Positions 44,173-56,161 of a stretch of 64,000 nt of DNA are shown piece after piece. The translations under genes and the position numbers were made by a program. The notes below the pieces were generated by a model, which worked only from the letters and a program-made list of their open reading frames with translations, was not told the DNA's origin and made no database searches. This DNA is from Alternaria dauci (Eukaryota; Ascomycota; Dothideomycetes; Pleosporales; Pleosporaceae), in NCBI RefSeq assembly GCF_042100115.1, contig NC_091272.1, positions 1,116,001 to 1,180,000 of the forward strand. The letters run 5' to 3'. Each line of letters starts with the position of its first letter. Position 1 is the first letter of the stretch.

Positions 44173-45072
44173 ATGCCGCCCAAGTCCATCCTCAAGAACA
44201 CGACCGTCTCCACAAACGGACCCCCTGGAAAAAAGCCCGTGAATCCGCGCCACCTCGCCGTTGCCCGCCACCATGCGACGGTACTCGAAGACCGCAAGCG
44301 CGTCGAGGCAGAGGTCCTCGAGGCCGTCATGACGCTGATGGACTATCCCACCTCGCCAGACGCCGATCCTCAGCGGCCCTCACCCGCAGACGCGCACTTC
44401 TTCCAGAAGGCAATCATCCCCTTTCAGCCTGCCGACTACGATGCCCTCATCGAGGAGCGCAACATCGCCGACAAGTGTGGCTATGCGCTATGCCCAAAAC
44501 CCAAGAAGAAGGCGCGGTCCACCGCAAGGAAGCAGTTTGTCGACACAGACCACGGTGTGCAGATCGTAGATAGGAAGGTGCTCGAGGTGTGGTGTTCAGA
44601 CGACTGCGCCAAACGGGCACTCTACGTCAAGGTGCAGCTGAACGAAGAGCCAGCGTGGATGCGACACGGTGGATACGGCGATAAGATTGAGCTCATGGTG
44701 GAGAACGCCGAAGAGCACCAGAAGGCGCTACCACTACGCTTGAAGCAGGAAGCCGCGACCACGGCGCATGTAGATGACGAAGCAGACCTGGATGCAGCCT
44801 GGGCTGCTCAAGCAGATGCGATAAAAAATCTGGCGCTCGAGCGTGGAGAAAAGCCGGGTAACATAACCAAGGCAAATAACGATCTCATCCAAGACCAGAT
44901 TCTCGAGCGCTCTTCCAGCACCGCGCCGCCGCAGCCACCCTCGCTTCCTTCCCAAACCTCTGACCATACCATGGCCATCGAAGGCCACGTTCCACGTATC
45001 AACCGCAAAGACAAAGATGACGACGACGATGAGGACGATGACCAAGACTGGGACAAGCACCTGCCTGGTTGA
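44173..45072 (+). CDS. RTR1: RNA polymerase II CTD phosphatase Rtr1/RPAP2 homologue
   Basis: A member of the Rtr1/RPAP2 family, which dephosphorylates Ser5 (and Tyr1) of the Pol II large-subunit CTD at the initiation-elongation transition and helps import Pol II. The 299-residue intronless protein starts MPPKSILKN. The zinc-binding signature is CGYALC near residue 101 with WCSDDCAKRALYVK near 140, preceded by the helix-rich DYDALIEERNIADK typical of the family. The C-terminus is a long acidic Asp run (DDDDDEDDDQDWDKHLPG). The start at 44173 follows CGACATG. Confidence 0.9.
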   Translation: MPPKSILKNTTVSTNGPPGKKPVNPRHLAVARHHATVLEDRKRVEAEVLEAVMTLMDYPTSPDADPQRPSPADAHFFQKAIIPFQPADYDALIEERNIADKCGYALCPKPKKKARSTARKQFVDTDHGVQIVDRKVLEVWCSDDCAKRALYVKVQLNEEPAWMRHGGYGDKIELMVENAEEHQKALPLRLKQEAATTAHVDDEADLDAAWAAQADAIKNLALERGEKPGNITKANNDLIQDQILERSSSTAPPQPPSLPSQTSDHTMAIEGHVPRINRKDKDDDDDEDDDQDWDKHLPG

Positions 45073-45557
45073 GCTGTTAAGACCGAGGTCCTGTCATATT
45101 ACAGTCCTCGCTATATATGAGACTACCATGAAACGCACAAAACGTTTGACTCACAAAGAAATTCGGTCGACCATGCGGATAGAACCTATTGGCCGAACGT
45201 ATTTGTAGAGAAAGATCCCAGCCTGGAAATGGTGGGAATCTTGCGCTCTGTAGGACACAAGGCATTCCAGAAGTCCTGCTGTCAAAAGTGCAAAATCTAA
45301 CAACGCTTTAGAAATCTTTCAAGAAGCTTGCTCCTGCTAGATAGCTGCAGATAATTCACCTTGGAAAATTATATCAATAGAAGCTATATCCAACCGTCTT
45401 GACATGGTGATGTGATCGATGCTGTGACCCATCAGAAGCCGCGGAGGTCTCGCACGGACCTTAGCCGCAAACTCCATCGACATTTCTGTACGACGCACAG
45501 CGGGATCGTCACTTCAGCCGCCATTGAACGCCCACACGCGGCTGTCGCATCGCCAAG
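45073..45557. other. Intergenic region
   Basis: 3' flank of Rtr1 and promoter of the Mrp51 homologue. No gene is supported. Confidence 0.5.
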
Positions 45558-47405
45558 ATGTCTCTAAGTCGGCAGTCCCTTTCGCCTACTGCAAACCTCC
45601 TCCGGAATTCCCGCCTGTTCTCGCTGCCAAACCCGCTCCCACGACCGCCCGTGAGCCAAACCTACGGCGCGGGCATCTCCAAGTCCTCCGACACCGCCAC
45701 GCTTCCATACCCGACCCACCAGGCCATTGCGACAACAAAGTCATCGTTGGCACGTGGTGACTGGGGTCTCAAGCGACCAATCCCATCGAGGAGTCACATA
45801 GTTCAGACGAGCGATCCAGTGCTGAGGGTCACTCAACTTGATACCATTGAACATGTTACCGACTTCGACTCTGCGGCAGACCATGTGCGGACTAGGCAAA
45901 AATGGGAGGAGATGGGTATGCCGATGATGAAGGGCTCGTCCAAGATAACGAACGAGCCACCGCTGGGAGCCTTTGAGGTCCGGGACGATACCACAAGTTA
46001 CGATACCGAGATGGGACTAGATGAGGCTGGACTGTATTTGAAGGCACTCAAGAAGAGTATGCCAAAAAAGCGAGTCAAGTCCCAGCGGGAGGCTCTCAGC
46101 ACTGCCTGGAATGAGAAATGGCAATCAAAACTCGCGAGCTTCAGGGCCCGTGGATGGGGTGAGGGCCTTGTCGATTACAAGGCCTTTCAAAGAAAAGCGG
46201 CGAGGAAAGGATCAGAGACCGAGCCCTGGTTGGAAGAGTTCGTGGCCTTTCAGAAAGAGCAAAATGAAGCAAAGAAAGCCTTGAAACAGCAACTGGCTCA
46301 GACCGCAGAATTGTTGCCATTCACACCTTTTACCCCACCGCCTGTGGATCCAGTCGTCCACAACACTAGGCGGTGGAAGCACGATGGCCCTTGGCTTCCT
46401 GGCATGAGCGCCGACGAATTTGTTTCTTACCTCAGCAAACAGATCACAGGCCGTAAGAAGGAGTTCAATGATTACCTGGTCGAGTATGTCAAGAATGAGA
46501 TCTACACCGCCCGCCGACTTGCAGCTTCAAAAACTGGTGAGGTCCCGCCAATTGACGCCCAAGAAGCCGAGGCATGGAACGAGCAGCGAGAGAGCGCCTG
46601 GCGCCAGATCACGATACCTCAGATCGAAGCTGGCATCAAGGCGCTGCGAATAGAGGCTGCAAACGATCCATTGTCCAGCAAGCTCTTCAGCAAATTGATC
46701 GTTCCCTTCTTGAGGATACCGGCCATCAAGTTCAAGAACACGACCTTCAAGGAGGACGCCGCCAAGCGCGACGTCGAAATGTTCCACTTCGAGCAAGAAT
46801 CCGCACCCCTCTCCACCCACCCTTCAGCTGGACTCGGCTACCTCCGCCACTATTCCTACCTCGCCAACCACCCCATTCTCGGTCCCCAGGCCAAGCCCAC
46901 TCCCATCACAGCCCGTCTCTTGCAAGCCAGACGCACAGGCACTTCGAATGAGCTCTACGCACGCTTCGGAGTAGGCGGCTTCGTAGCAAACGATCAATAC
47001 AAGATGACAGACTACTCACCTACGAACCGCAACATGCGCTTGGCCAACGCAAAGGACGTCGAGACGATCGATGTCGACACGCCTGGTGGCAAGAAGATCA
47101 TGGTGCTACCGAAATACGCTCAGGTCACAAATGATGGCCGCATTCACATCAAGCTTGATCGTGCCGTGGGCCCTGAAGTCAAGATTGCGAGGGGTGAACT
47201 GGATGATAAGCCGCCTGTTAGGGAGAACATTGATAACGGCGACCTGGAGAGCATGGTCAGTGGAGTGGGAAAGAGTGGCATCAAGGAATTGGATGAGATG
47301 AGTGAGAAGGGTCAGCAGTTGAGTGAGTTTTTGCAGCGCGAGAGCCCACAAGGACGGGCGCAGCCGGCAAAGGGTTTCCCTGGGATGGCGGAGGCGTTGA
47401 GGTAG
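45558..47405 (+). CDS. MRP51: Mitochondrial small-subunit ribosomal protein Mrp51
   Basis: A component of the mitochondrial small ribosomal subunit, implicated in initiation on mitochondrial mRNAs. The 615-residue intronless protein has a basic, Ser/Arg-rich mitochondrial presequence (residues 1-30) followed by the family pattern PYPTHQAIATTKSSLARGDWGLKRP near 50 and DTIEHVTDFDSAADHVRTRQKW near 95. The C-terminal half contains the conserved LGYLRHYSYLANHPILGPQ and ARFGVGGFVAND segments. Start: AAGATGTC at 45558. Confidence 0.88.
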   Translation: MSLSRQSLSPTANLLRNSRLFSLPNPLPRPPVSQTYGAGISKSSDTATLPYPTHQAIATTKSSLARGDWGLKRPIPSRSHIVQTSDPVLRVTQLDTIEHVTDFDSAADHVRTRQKWEEMGMPMMKGSSKITNEPPLGAFEVRDDTTSYDTEMGLDEAGLYLKALKKSMPKKRVKSQREALSTAWNEKWQSKLASFRARGWGEGLVDYKAFQRKAARKGSETEPWLEEFVAFQKEQNEAKKALKQQLAQTAELLPFTPFTPPPVDPVVHNTRRWKHDGPWLPGMSADEFVSYLSKQITGRKKEFNDYLVEYVKNEIYTARRLAASKTGEVPPIDAQEAEAWNEQRESAWRQITIPQIEAGIKALRIEAANDPLSSKLFSKLIVPFLRIPAIKFKNTTFKEDAAKRDVEMFHFEQESAPLSTHPSAGLGYLRHYSYLANHPILGPQAKPTPITARLLQARRTGTSNELYARFGVGGFVANDQYKMTDYSPTNRNMRLANAKDVETIDVDTPGGKKIMVLPKYAQVTNDGRIHIKLDRAVGPEVKIARGELDDKPPVRENIDNGDLESMVSGVGKSGIKELDEMSEKGQQLSEFLQRESPQGRAQPAKGFPGMAEALR

Positions 47406-50400
47406 ATGGTAGAAAGAGATCTTGTAGTATACTGCATCCGTTGTACTGTATTGTATGAAATGAATATGAGATATGCATATATCGTTTCCGAATGATCCCT
47501 TGGGTGGTGGGCCCAGCTAGTCTTATAGAGAACAAATTTGTATGAGATTTCGTCAAATGTCAAATGTATCAAATACATCAGGTAGTCATGAGAGAGGATA
47601 ACGAGAAGGAATTCCAAGTGGTATGGACGGCAGTTAGAGCCAAGCATGTACACGGCATCATGTTTTTACGGATCACAGTGCGTAAGAAGTGAGTGACTGA
47701 TGGCAAAAAGTATCCCAAGATCTGCTCGTCATCTGACAGACGATATCTTCGCAGGCCCTGTCCATGCAGCGCAGTTTGGTCCTTTGGATGAGACATCAGC
47801 CCATGCGCTATATTGGCGATATCGCTCGCTCGAGACTGTGGATCCAAGACTGACAGTGAGACATGACATGCCTACAGAATGGCCAAGAAACTTCCAGATA
47901 TCACTTACTGACAAAACAGACAGATACCGATGACCGAGGTTATGCATTAGGAGACCTCGGGCCGTACTAGTGTTGAACATGATGGTTGCCTACATTGTGA
48001 GACATTCTGGCAGGCACCAACTTCGGCTTAGGAGGAGCCGACGAGAAAGTCGGTCGGAGATGCTAAGAAAGAAATGTCCGGCTGCTGTGCCGCATCATGG
48101 TGGTGGCTAGCATGCCGAACAACACGCGTCTTGGACAAGGATGGTTGGGAAGAGAACTCGCAGTCTTCTTTCGAGGTGAGACAAACGCCTGGTGGTAGTA
48201 GCCGATCTGGGTTACTCTGAGTTGGTCCGTACGGAAGCAGTCATCTACATTCATGCATTATGATCCTGGTGGCCAATCGTCACATGGCGGCTAGTGTATA
48301 GTCGTGTTCTGTTTGGTTCATTCGAGAATGTAAGCCATTGCAATGGCAAGGTCTCACTCGACCTGACTTTTACATGTTTGCCCGTGAAATCTCGCCATGC
48401 TTGGCAATATCTCGCAAAAGATACCGTTCAGAAGCTGTTGATCGCATTCGGCTACATGAAAGAATTTTTGGTGTTGATACCTGATCCTTGGCCTCAGCAG
48501 CTGTTTCAGCTGTCATTGTACCCATGCAATCAAGCTTATTGTTCCTGCGCAAGGCCGTGGTTGGTGCCCAGTGGCTATGGGACCGAGGCTTGGTAGTAGT
48601 TTGCGTGTTGATTACGGACGGCGAGGCAGGACGGGCCGGCGCGTACATTGTGCCAGTAAGATAAGAGAAAGAGGTGGCTGTGTGTGGATATGTGTATCAA
48701 GCAAACCTGCTGGCGAGACCTTGGCACGTTTGAGTCGTAGCAACCGTGGGCGGTTTACGCGGTTGATAATATTGCGTTGGCAGTGGTGATTAAAATTCAG
48801 AAGGACCAGAAGATATGCTTGTCGTTAGCTGCTCGATTTGCAGTCTTTGGGAAGCGCTCCTTGCCACGAAATCGTCCATGGCGGTGTGACAATGACATGG
48901 AAGGAAAACACCACAACCACTTCGATACCACAGCGACGCCATTGGCGCCACTACTCAACGATATCACATGTTGCGTGCAGGGTGTCCAAGCATGGCGGTG
49001 ATTTGGGTGGGTCTGGGGTTCGCAGTGGTTTCCGCAGCCGCTGGTCGGGCCATCGCGAGGTCATCGATAGCGTGAGCAAAGTTTGCGTCCTGCAAACTTT
49101 TGGGTACATCAGGCGGCCAACGAGGCTGAGGGATTATGTGACACTGATAGTAGATTGGTGGTATACTGTGGCGCGGCATGCAGTAAGACGCGATCAGTCT
49201 AGTCTATCGAGGCGTCGTGGCTGAGGCAGAGAAATCGGTGGACACTGACGTGCACCATCGAATTTAACCGGTATGGTGTTTGCGAAAACACGGTGAGACG
49301 ATATTTTGGTCAAGACAGACTGTTGATCGGAAAAGTGAATCGCAGAGGATGTTGAGCAAAGTGTCTTGGAACATGCTTTTGTCGCGATGATTCATGGATC
49401 GACCACGCTTCTCGCAGTAAAGACGCATGTTACTATGATGCCACATGCAACCAGAATTGAAACCATCGTCCGTCTCTATGTCAGCAGTTGGAAGAGTGTG
49501 CGCCACTGCAGATGAGAACTGTGGCTGCTTGAGATGGCCGTGCTTCCTGATTAGGTCACATCTCCTCTCTGGTGTGCTGGGAGACGCAAGTAGCGGTGTC
49601 GCAAATTAAAGGGACGGCTCGCTTGCTCTTCCACTTGCACCTGTCTGAAATTCACGAATTTCGACCCCCAAAGTAACAGAAAGTGGACGGAACGCACAAC
49701 ATTTAGGGCTGGTGATTGCAGACTGAGGCTGTGAAGCCGTGGAAAAGACTGGGGGGGGGGGGGCCAGGGGTGGACCAAACGGCTCGCCAGGAGGATACGT
49801 CGGATGACAGCCACATTCGGCAGACAAAGACGCTTGTGTGACTATCGCATTCGCGCTGACGATGGTGGAGATTTGTAAGGAGTGCGGTTTGTCGTCAGGG
49901 TCGGCGAATTGCAGCCTCTCGGTGTTACATCACGAGTCGGCGCTAAGGGACAATGTGCTCGATATTGGGGGAAGGCGCTGACCAAGACTCACCTTCCGGC
50001 CGCAGGTGTCGACTGCTCTTTCCCGACTTTGGATGAGTCAAGGCAGCAAGGTAGCAGCAGCACACTCACATGCTCAGCGATTGGGCCTGCCCCCCATCAT
50101 CAACCAACATGTCCACGGCCGCAATCCATCAGCACCTCTTTCGCGAATGTGCAAGAAACTAGCAGCGCGCAACAATAGAATCACGCTGTCGAAGTTTTGG
50201 GATGCGACGCATGAGGCCAGTATGCGAACGATGCATCCGCTGCTCGCGTGGGTGTGCATCTCCCTCTAGTGCCCGCCGCACTGTGAGGGACCCCACTGCC
50301 ACCAACCAGTCGAGCGGCCAAGCACACTTCCCTCCACCCATCTCAATCAATCACCAGTGTAAAGCAATATGGTCGGGCATTGGGCGCCGACCAAATCCCT

Positions 50401-51502
50401 GGCTTTTGGTGCCTGGCATCGAGGGCCGCCTGCCTGACGATACGGGAATGACTGCATGGCGCCTGCCTCTATTCGCCAGTCTCTCAGCTGAAAGCTGTCA
50501 GTCCGGATTTCCTCCATCACTAACAGCACCAGCACGTCCCCGTCTTTCCAAGAAAGACGAATGTCATCGAGCAAAACCACTAGGTTTGAGCTTAGGGGGA
50601 CGATGATGATGAGGGAGACGAGGGATGCGCTCGAGCACCGGCAGTTTGTCATTGCTGCCCATCGAGTCTGAGACAGGTCGCGCGGCCGCGCGGATGCGCA
50701 AACCGGCTGCCAAACTCGACAATTTCTCTCATTCCCCAATTGCAGCGGGCCCATCTCCCTCATCATCACCCTCAGGCACAGAAAATCCGGTCACGGCCAG
50801 GGTCCACTTGTGGCTGGGCGGTGTCCTCGGTCGCTCGCGGGCTGTGCAATTCACCGCTGCGCAGCCCTAAGGGATGGCCCCAAAGACGCCCGGATCATGT
50901 TCATGCATTCTGTCCTGTCCGGCGCTGCGGCCTGGCACTGGCACTTTTTTCTGCACGCCCGTTTCGGTCATCGCTGGTAAATCTGCTCCCTTGTCCACTC
51001 ACTGCGCACTTTTCCAGGCTGCACTCTGCGCCGCCTGGTGCTTAAAAGAACCCCTTGCCCAGTAGGGCTGCACTTTACTTTCTCCAAAGTCGCATGGCTC
51101 CCCGCACATCACACTCTATTATTACCCCTTCGCCCCTCTGACTCTTTCGCTTTTCGGTTCTTACTTGAACTGACGAGTACACTCATCCTGCTTGTCGCTT
51201 GTCTCATTCGGGCCGTCACCTGCTGCTCAAATACCGGCCGTATCCCCAACATTGCCGGAGCATCAAGCAAATACAAATTGACGCATCTTTTGGTCAAATT
51301 GTACTTTGTGTGGTCATTTTACGCTTATCACTGGATACATCCCTTACACCAGATACTTCCGCGTCTGCCCATTCTCCAACTGGTTTATCAATTCAGTCAA
51401 GTTGGACTGATACCACCTTCTTGAACTCCAGGCGGAGAGCCCTACCGCCGTTCTCGTCTCTGAATCTCTCAACCTCATCACTAACTATTCCACATTATCG
51501 CC
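47406..51502. other. 4.1-kb intergenic region and leader of the 51.5-kb gene
   Basis: No gene is supported; frames up to about 140 codons on both strands are chance. A run of 13 G residues lies at 49751-49763. From about 51060 the plus strand is pyrimidine-rich and runs into the start codon at 51503, which looks like a long 5' leader with several upstream ATGs. Confidence 0.5.
49751..49763. repeat. G13 homopolymer
   Basis: Thirteen consecutive G residues in intergenic DNA. Length in such runs is often a sequencing uncertainty. Confidence 0.8.
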
Positions 51503-53401
51503 ATGTGTCGGATAGAGGAACGCGTCGAGTACAACCCTGATGGGCGACCCATGACATCCTCCCGGATCCGCCTGTGTGAGAAGGCACGCGATAGAAAACC
51601 GTGCCGGGACGCAGTAGTCATACCCTATCGATACAACTCCAAGAGAGGCTCTACAGGCCGCGACAACACACCATCCCCGATAGACCCACCAACCCCCACC
51701 GGTAGTGGAACATACCTAGTTGAGACACGTCGTCCTTCTGGCAGTGGCAGCCGCCCTTCTACCCAGGATGGCCAGCGACCCATCAGCACCGAAATCATCA
51801 TCGGGTTTGGTTCCAAGAAGGACAAGACCAAGAAGTATCCATCCATCTCTGTCTCCACCAAGCCATTTGACCGGTCTTCTCTCGGCTCCAGGGGATCTCA
51901 TGAGGCTGCCATTGAGTCGATAGGCTCCGACGCCTCATACCCTGTACGGACAGGCTTTCCAGAAGCGCCTTTGCCTCCGACGGCGACTTTTGATCATCCC
52001 AATAATTATCTTGCCACTCCTACTTTATCCTACGGATATCGTCCTTCGCATGTTCCATCGGCATCCTCCAGCCAAACACCATCGCTCTATGCAGACGATG
52101 ACCCACCGGCTAGGCAGCGGAGTACAAGATACCCTGCTGTAGTCGTCCACAACCCGCCTCCTGCCACCCCATCTTCACCGTCTCAACGCCCTGCTGCGAC
52201 GTCGTCTGGTTCATACCGGACTTCAAAGATTGTTCCGCGAGACTCCTATCGGGATCCACTTGACAACGACGTCTTTGCCGACAACTCTTCGTACAGCGGC
52301 TCGGGTATGCCTGAAGCCAACCGTCGTCCCAAGAACAGTGACGAGCGACCGAGGCAGTCCAAATCAGGCCGACGTCAAGAGGAGTCTGAGCGGCAGACAG
52401 CCGAAGAAGCTGCAAAGGCAGAGAGGGAGAATGAGAGGCACGTGCGCTTCGAACTTGGCCGCGCAGAGAGTCGCGCGAAGGAGAGAGCAGAAAATCACCT
52501 AGCTGAGAAGGAAAAGGATCGAGCAGCAGCCAGAGAGGAGTCTCGCCGCCTTAAAGAGGAAGAGCGCCGTCTTAAAGAAGAGGAGCGTTTGCGTCAAGAG
52601 GAGAAAGATCTCGAGAAGGCAGCCAGAGACCGGAAGAAGGATCGGTCGAGGCCTCCAGCCACTGACTACTCAATTAAACGGCCATCTGCAACACGCAGAC
52701 TGTCCTCAACCATGACGCCAGCTCAACTAGCAGACCAGCAACGCCTTATCGAAGCTGAGAAGGCGCAGATGCGTAGTGAGAGGCAGATTGCAGAAGCTCG
52801 AGAACGAGAAGAACAACTGGCGGCATCTCTGAAGAGTCAACAGGAGAAACCTGGTTACTGGGACCCGCGTGGCGGAGATCGCTCCCTTTCGAGTCGACGA
52901 GAATCAATGAATCGCCACGATAGCGTCACCTCGCGTCCTGCCGATTTGACCCGGACTCCCAGCAAGCGTCGCACAAGCATCTCGCAATCGAACCCCCCAG
53001 CACTTGATGCCCAAGCGCCTACCGAGACATACCGACCTTCTAGCTCGAGGAAACGCGCGCCACCGCCGTTGTCGTTCCCAAAGAACTTCAACCAGGACTA
53101 CGCTACTAGGCCATCGTCCTCCAGGCGCCCTTCCTTTGGTGGTCAGGACAATCCCTTTGCAGCTTCCTCATCGATCGTGTCGCCTTCCGTAACATCGCAA
53201 GATCCATGGGACTTGCGCAACGTCGAGAGTGCGCTTCCGACTCCGAGAGTGCAGACCGATGGCCGTTACGGCACGGCACAGTCTCATGGCTATGTTGATC
53301 CCTTTGCGACAGACTCTGATAGTCCATCTGGGGATTACATCCAGCCTGCTTATGCATCGCGCACGGGGCTGAGCCGTAAGGGGTCGAAGAGGAAGCATTG
53401 A
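51503..53401 (+). CDS. Low-complexity coiled-coil protein of unknown function
   Basis: An intronless 632-residue frame. The N-terminus has a short Cys-containing motif (MCRIEERVEYNPDGRP, then RLCEKARDRKPC, three Cys). A Ser/Pro-rich disordered stretch follows, then a charged helix from about residue 300 to 380 (repeated REE/RRLKEEE units, likely coiled coil) and a second helix near 410-450. The C-terminus is disordered with a basic SRKGSKRKH end that could be a nuclear signal. It resembles, in general layout, conserved Pezizomycotina hypothetical proteins. A long pyrimidine-rich leader suggests regulated expression, but that is inference. Confidence 0.8.
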   Translation: MCRIEERVEYNPDGRPMTSSRIRLCEKARDRKPCRDAVVIPYRYNSKRGSTGRDNTPSPIDPPTPTGSGTYLVETRRPSGSGSRPSTQDGQRPISTEIIIGFGSKKDKTKKYPSISVSTKPFDRSSLGSRGSHEAAIESIGSDASYPVRTGFPEAPLPPTATFDHPNNYLATPTLSYGYRPSHVPSASSSQTPSLYADDDPPARQRSTRYPAVVVHNPPPATPSSPSQRPAATSSGSYRTSKIVPRDSYRDPLDNDVFADNSSYSGSGMPEANRRPKNSDERPRQSKSGRRQEESERQTAEEAAKAERENERHVRFELGRAESRAKERAENHLAEKEKDRAAAREESRRLKEEERRLKEEERLRQEEKDLEKAARDRKKDRSRPPATDYSIKRPSATRRLSSTMTPAQLADQQRLIEAEKAQMRSERQIAEAREREEQLAASLKSQQEKPGYWDPRGGDRSLSSRRESMNRHDSVTSRPADLTRTPSKRRTSISQSNPPALDAQAPTETYRPSSSRKRAPPPLSFPKNFNQDYATRPSSSRRPSFGGQDNPFAASSSIVSPSVTSQDPWDLRNVESALPTPRVQTDGRYGTAQSHGYVDPFATDSDSPSGDYIQPAYASRTGLSRKGSKRKH

Positions 53402-53673
53402 GCTTTACATCTACATTGCTGACCGCTTTTATCTTTGCTGTTGGAGTTTTGCGTTGTTCTGCTTTTTCTCACGATACCCTTCTCTCGCACGATTAGACTT
53501 TGGATACATATACCCCTTGCTTTATTGCGCGTGTTTAGGGAGTCAGGATCAATGATATTGTCATCATAAGTTGTCGGGTCACATCTTGTATAGCTCGTTA
53601 ATGAAACCTTGTCCAATCTTTACTCTCCTGTTCACCACACTCAGCTGCATTCAGTCTACTCTGTGTACACGAT

Positions 53674-54393
53674 TCAGGCATCTTGGAACTCTGCAAATGT
53701 TCTCTCGTCTTCTTCCTCTGATTGACTCGACGGATAGTCCACTGCAGTGTCCTGGCTACTCCCAAGATAGGCGTCACGGCTTTCAGCTCCAGTCTCCATC
53801 TGTATTCTCTGTGCGTCTTGCGTCGGAAACGTATCTGCACGTTGCTCCTCGTCTTCTGTCGTGGCACGGTAGTCCGGTCGCGGTGCACATGTAGGTCGGG
53901 ATGACGACATTGCTGTATACTGAAGGGGTGTCGCGAAACCTAGTGAACGTGCGGTTTGCATAAAAGATGGTGCCGGCAGCATATCTGGGAAATCCCCGAA
54001 CCGGGCACCTATTTGCTGGGGAGTTGTGCCACGCTTACGGCGATGGGGTGGTGCTGGGCGCATATCTGGAGATCCATCATGTATATCGCCAGATTGCTGC
54101 GGAGTCGTTCTACCTCCATCCTCGCTCTGGTGCTCATAGCGCTCGGGTTTTAGACCCAATTCCCTGTTTACAGCAGCGATGAGCGAAGAGTTAGACTCGG
54201 CAAGAGAGTTGAGATCCGCCCAAGAGTCAATTTGGCCTTCCATCTCTTCGGCGAGACGACGAACTAGATATAGGTAGCGACGGTGGTTGTAGAGGGTAGC
54301 GGGGACGCTGGTGTCAACCTCTTTAATTTCCCGGGATATTTTGTTAATTATCTCTGCACTGCTTCCAGCAAAGCTGTAATGTGGTGATGACAT
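53674..54393 (-). CDS. Orphan protein, acidic and disordered
   Basis: An intronless 239-residue frame starting MSSPHYSFAGSSAEI. The first 80 residues look helical (EIINKISREIKEVD, YLYLVRRLAEEMEGQIDSW). The rest is disordered, with two related TTPQQ-containing segments (GRTTPQQSGDIHDGSPDM and GTTPQQIGARFGDFPDM) that read as an internal repeat. The C-terminus is acidic (SSQSEEEDERTFAEF). No recognised domain. It converges with the 51.5-kb gene. Confidence 0.6.
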   Translation of the reverse strand: MSSPHYSFAGSSAEIINKISREIKEVDTSVPATLYNHRRYLYLVRRLAEEMEGQIDSWADLNSLAESNSSLIAAVNRELGLKPERYEHQSEDGGRTTPQQSGDIHDGSPDMRPAPPHRRKRGTTPQQIGARFGDFPDMLPAPSFMQTARSLGFATPLQYTAMSSSRPTCAPRPDYRATTEDEEQRADTFPTQDAQRIQMETGAESRDAYLGSSQDTAVDYPSSQSEEEDERTFAEFQDA

Positions 54394-55244
54394 TGCGGAA
54401 ATTTGGGTTCAGCGAAAGACCATTTGAAGATGTCCTGTCTCTTCAGATCTTGTACTGATGTACACTGAAGGTGCTTGCTGCGACATCTGCTGCGCAAAGG
54501 AAATGTATCACGAGATAGGAGTGGAATGACACTTTTTGTCATGCACAAGAATCGCAAACGACTGTCAGTCAAGGCTCACAACTACGTCCAGGCATGTGCA
54601 TCTGAGAGCCGACATCTCGGTCCAAGGCCATGTCGCTGGTCATGGGGAGGAGTGGTAAGTCACTGTACTCCAAACCATAGAAAGTCAGCAGAGGTAAAGA
54701 TCTTTGCGCATTTGGTACACCATCGTCGCCGTGCTGGGCTTGGTGGCGGCGATGACGGCTTGCAGCTCCTGAGTTGCAGGAATGTTGTTGCTGGGGAAGT
54801 GATGACTCTCTTCTTTAGACGCGATTCGCGCAACAAGATCTCTGGACTGCTAATTCAGGGCAGATCGCGTATTTGTGATCGTTCGTTGGCAACATCGGAA
54901 GCGTGTGGCTGCCACAGTGATGGTGCTTGGTAGTTTGACGTTGTGTGCTTTCTATTAATCTTCCGTTACTATTGAACACTACCGGGTGTCAATAGTAGAG
55001 GGATGATCGGGGGAAAACAGGAGAAATGTGGACGATGGTGCTGGCGGAGTGGCTGGCTGAGACGGGAACCCGCCAATTCGGAAGCGACACAAGCCGGAAG
55101 CCGGCTGCCAAATGCATCCGAAATCTTAGCCACTCACGGCACACTTCGCAAACCTTCCATCTCCTTTTCACCAACGTCATACACCTGCCTAAGGATACGC
55201 AGCGCACTTTCAAAGATGTGCCGCGTCCTGATATTATAGCGAAG
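54394..55244. other. Intergenic region
   Basis: 5' flank of the 53.7-kb gene and 3' flank of the next. No gene is supported. Confidence 0.5.
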
Positions 55245-55853
55245 CTAGCCACGCCGTCGTATACGCTGGCGCAAGAACGGCTCCCCCTCATCGAGCATAC
55301 GGTCCCACCGATGCGTACAAAACATCCACTCTCTATACACCAGTATCGTCCCTAGTACAGTCGTCAGTACTGCAAAGGAAACGAAAAGAAGCATTGCGAG
55401 GAAGGGCGATCTCCTTTCCCGCGATGGTCGTCGACTCGATGTTGGCGTGGATGCCGGATCCATCGCAGATGCTTGTGTGATTATCGATGACTTTGACACA
55501 ATTACTGCTCTTGTAACAGTGGGTGTGGGCCAGACAAAACCTCGATGGAGGACATGCGTGGCTTTCGCGGTTTTGGAGGAGGATACTGCAGATTTATAGG
55601 ATAACAAGCTACGTGTCGGTTGGCCACCGAGACCAAGCAATGAAGTTGCGCTCAAGACTGTAATTGATGCCGCTAAGACCACAAAGAAGAGGCGGTATTT
55701 GAGTGTCATGGTGCGCTCAAGTAATGCACGGCGATGTAAGGCGATGCGTATATGTGAAGGTATTCCTGGGATGGCTGCTGCTTGAGCATGAAATCGCCTA
55801 TCTTGCGCCGCGTCGCTGAAGTCTTGTAGCTCGATATCGTAGGCACAGGACAT
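55245..55853 (-). CDS. Orphan two-helix membrane protein
   Basis: From the Met at 55853 (MSCAYDIELQDF) the frame gives 202 residues; the open frame reaches back to 55931. There are two hydrophobic segments, about residues 51-72 (YRLFFVVLAASITVLSATSL) and 147-171 (FLAMLLFVSFAVLTTVLGTI). Between them is a Ser/Thr-rich loop, and a basic tail (RQRIRRRG) ends the protein. No family recognised. It may start at the later Met before the first helix (55712). Confidence 0.55.
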   Translation of the reverse strand: MSCAYDIELQDFSDAAQDRRFHAQAAAIPGIPSHIRIALHRRALLERTMTLKYRLFFVVLAASITVLSATSLLGLGGQPTRSLLSYKSAVSSSKTAKATHVLHRGFVWPTPTVTRAVIVSKSSIITQASAMDPASTPTSSRRPSRERRSPFLAMLLFVSFAVLTTVLGTILVYREWMFCTHRWDRMLDEGEPFLRQRIRRRG

Positions 55854-56161
55854 TATACGTCTATGAATTGCGTATACTGATACACGGAGTAGGCACAGCG
55901 GAAAAATATGCGAGTCACGGCATTCGCACACTCATAGACCGAGCTCGAGACACATTCGTACCCTATCTCGGAGCCTTCAGAAAGGGAATGATATCACTCA
56001 AAACATCTTCTGTCTTTTGGCAATCGCAATATGTGCATGGTTACAGCAGTAGACCTAAGCGACAGCGAGCCTTGCTATACGTTCCGCGTATCCCAAAAGC
56101 GCAGGCCAGTTTCCATCCCCCTCATTAGAATCTCTCCCCGTGGGAACCGTTGGCAGCACAT
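55854..56161. other. Intergenic region
   Basis: 5' flank of the two-helix membrane gene and 3' flank of the next minus-strand gene. Nothing recognised. Confidence 0.5.

Noticed and set aside
50202..50769. Overlapping 134- and 140-codon frames on opposite strands
   Set aside because: Neither shows a motif, and both lie in the long upstream region of the 51.5-kb gene.
54475..54933. 152-codon plus-strand frame
   Set aside because: Basic, Cys/Arg-rich chance translation with no conserved segment.
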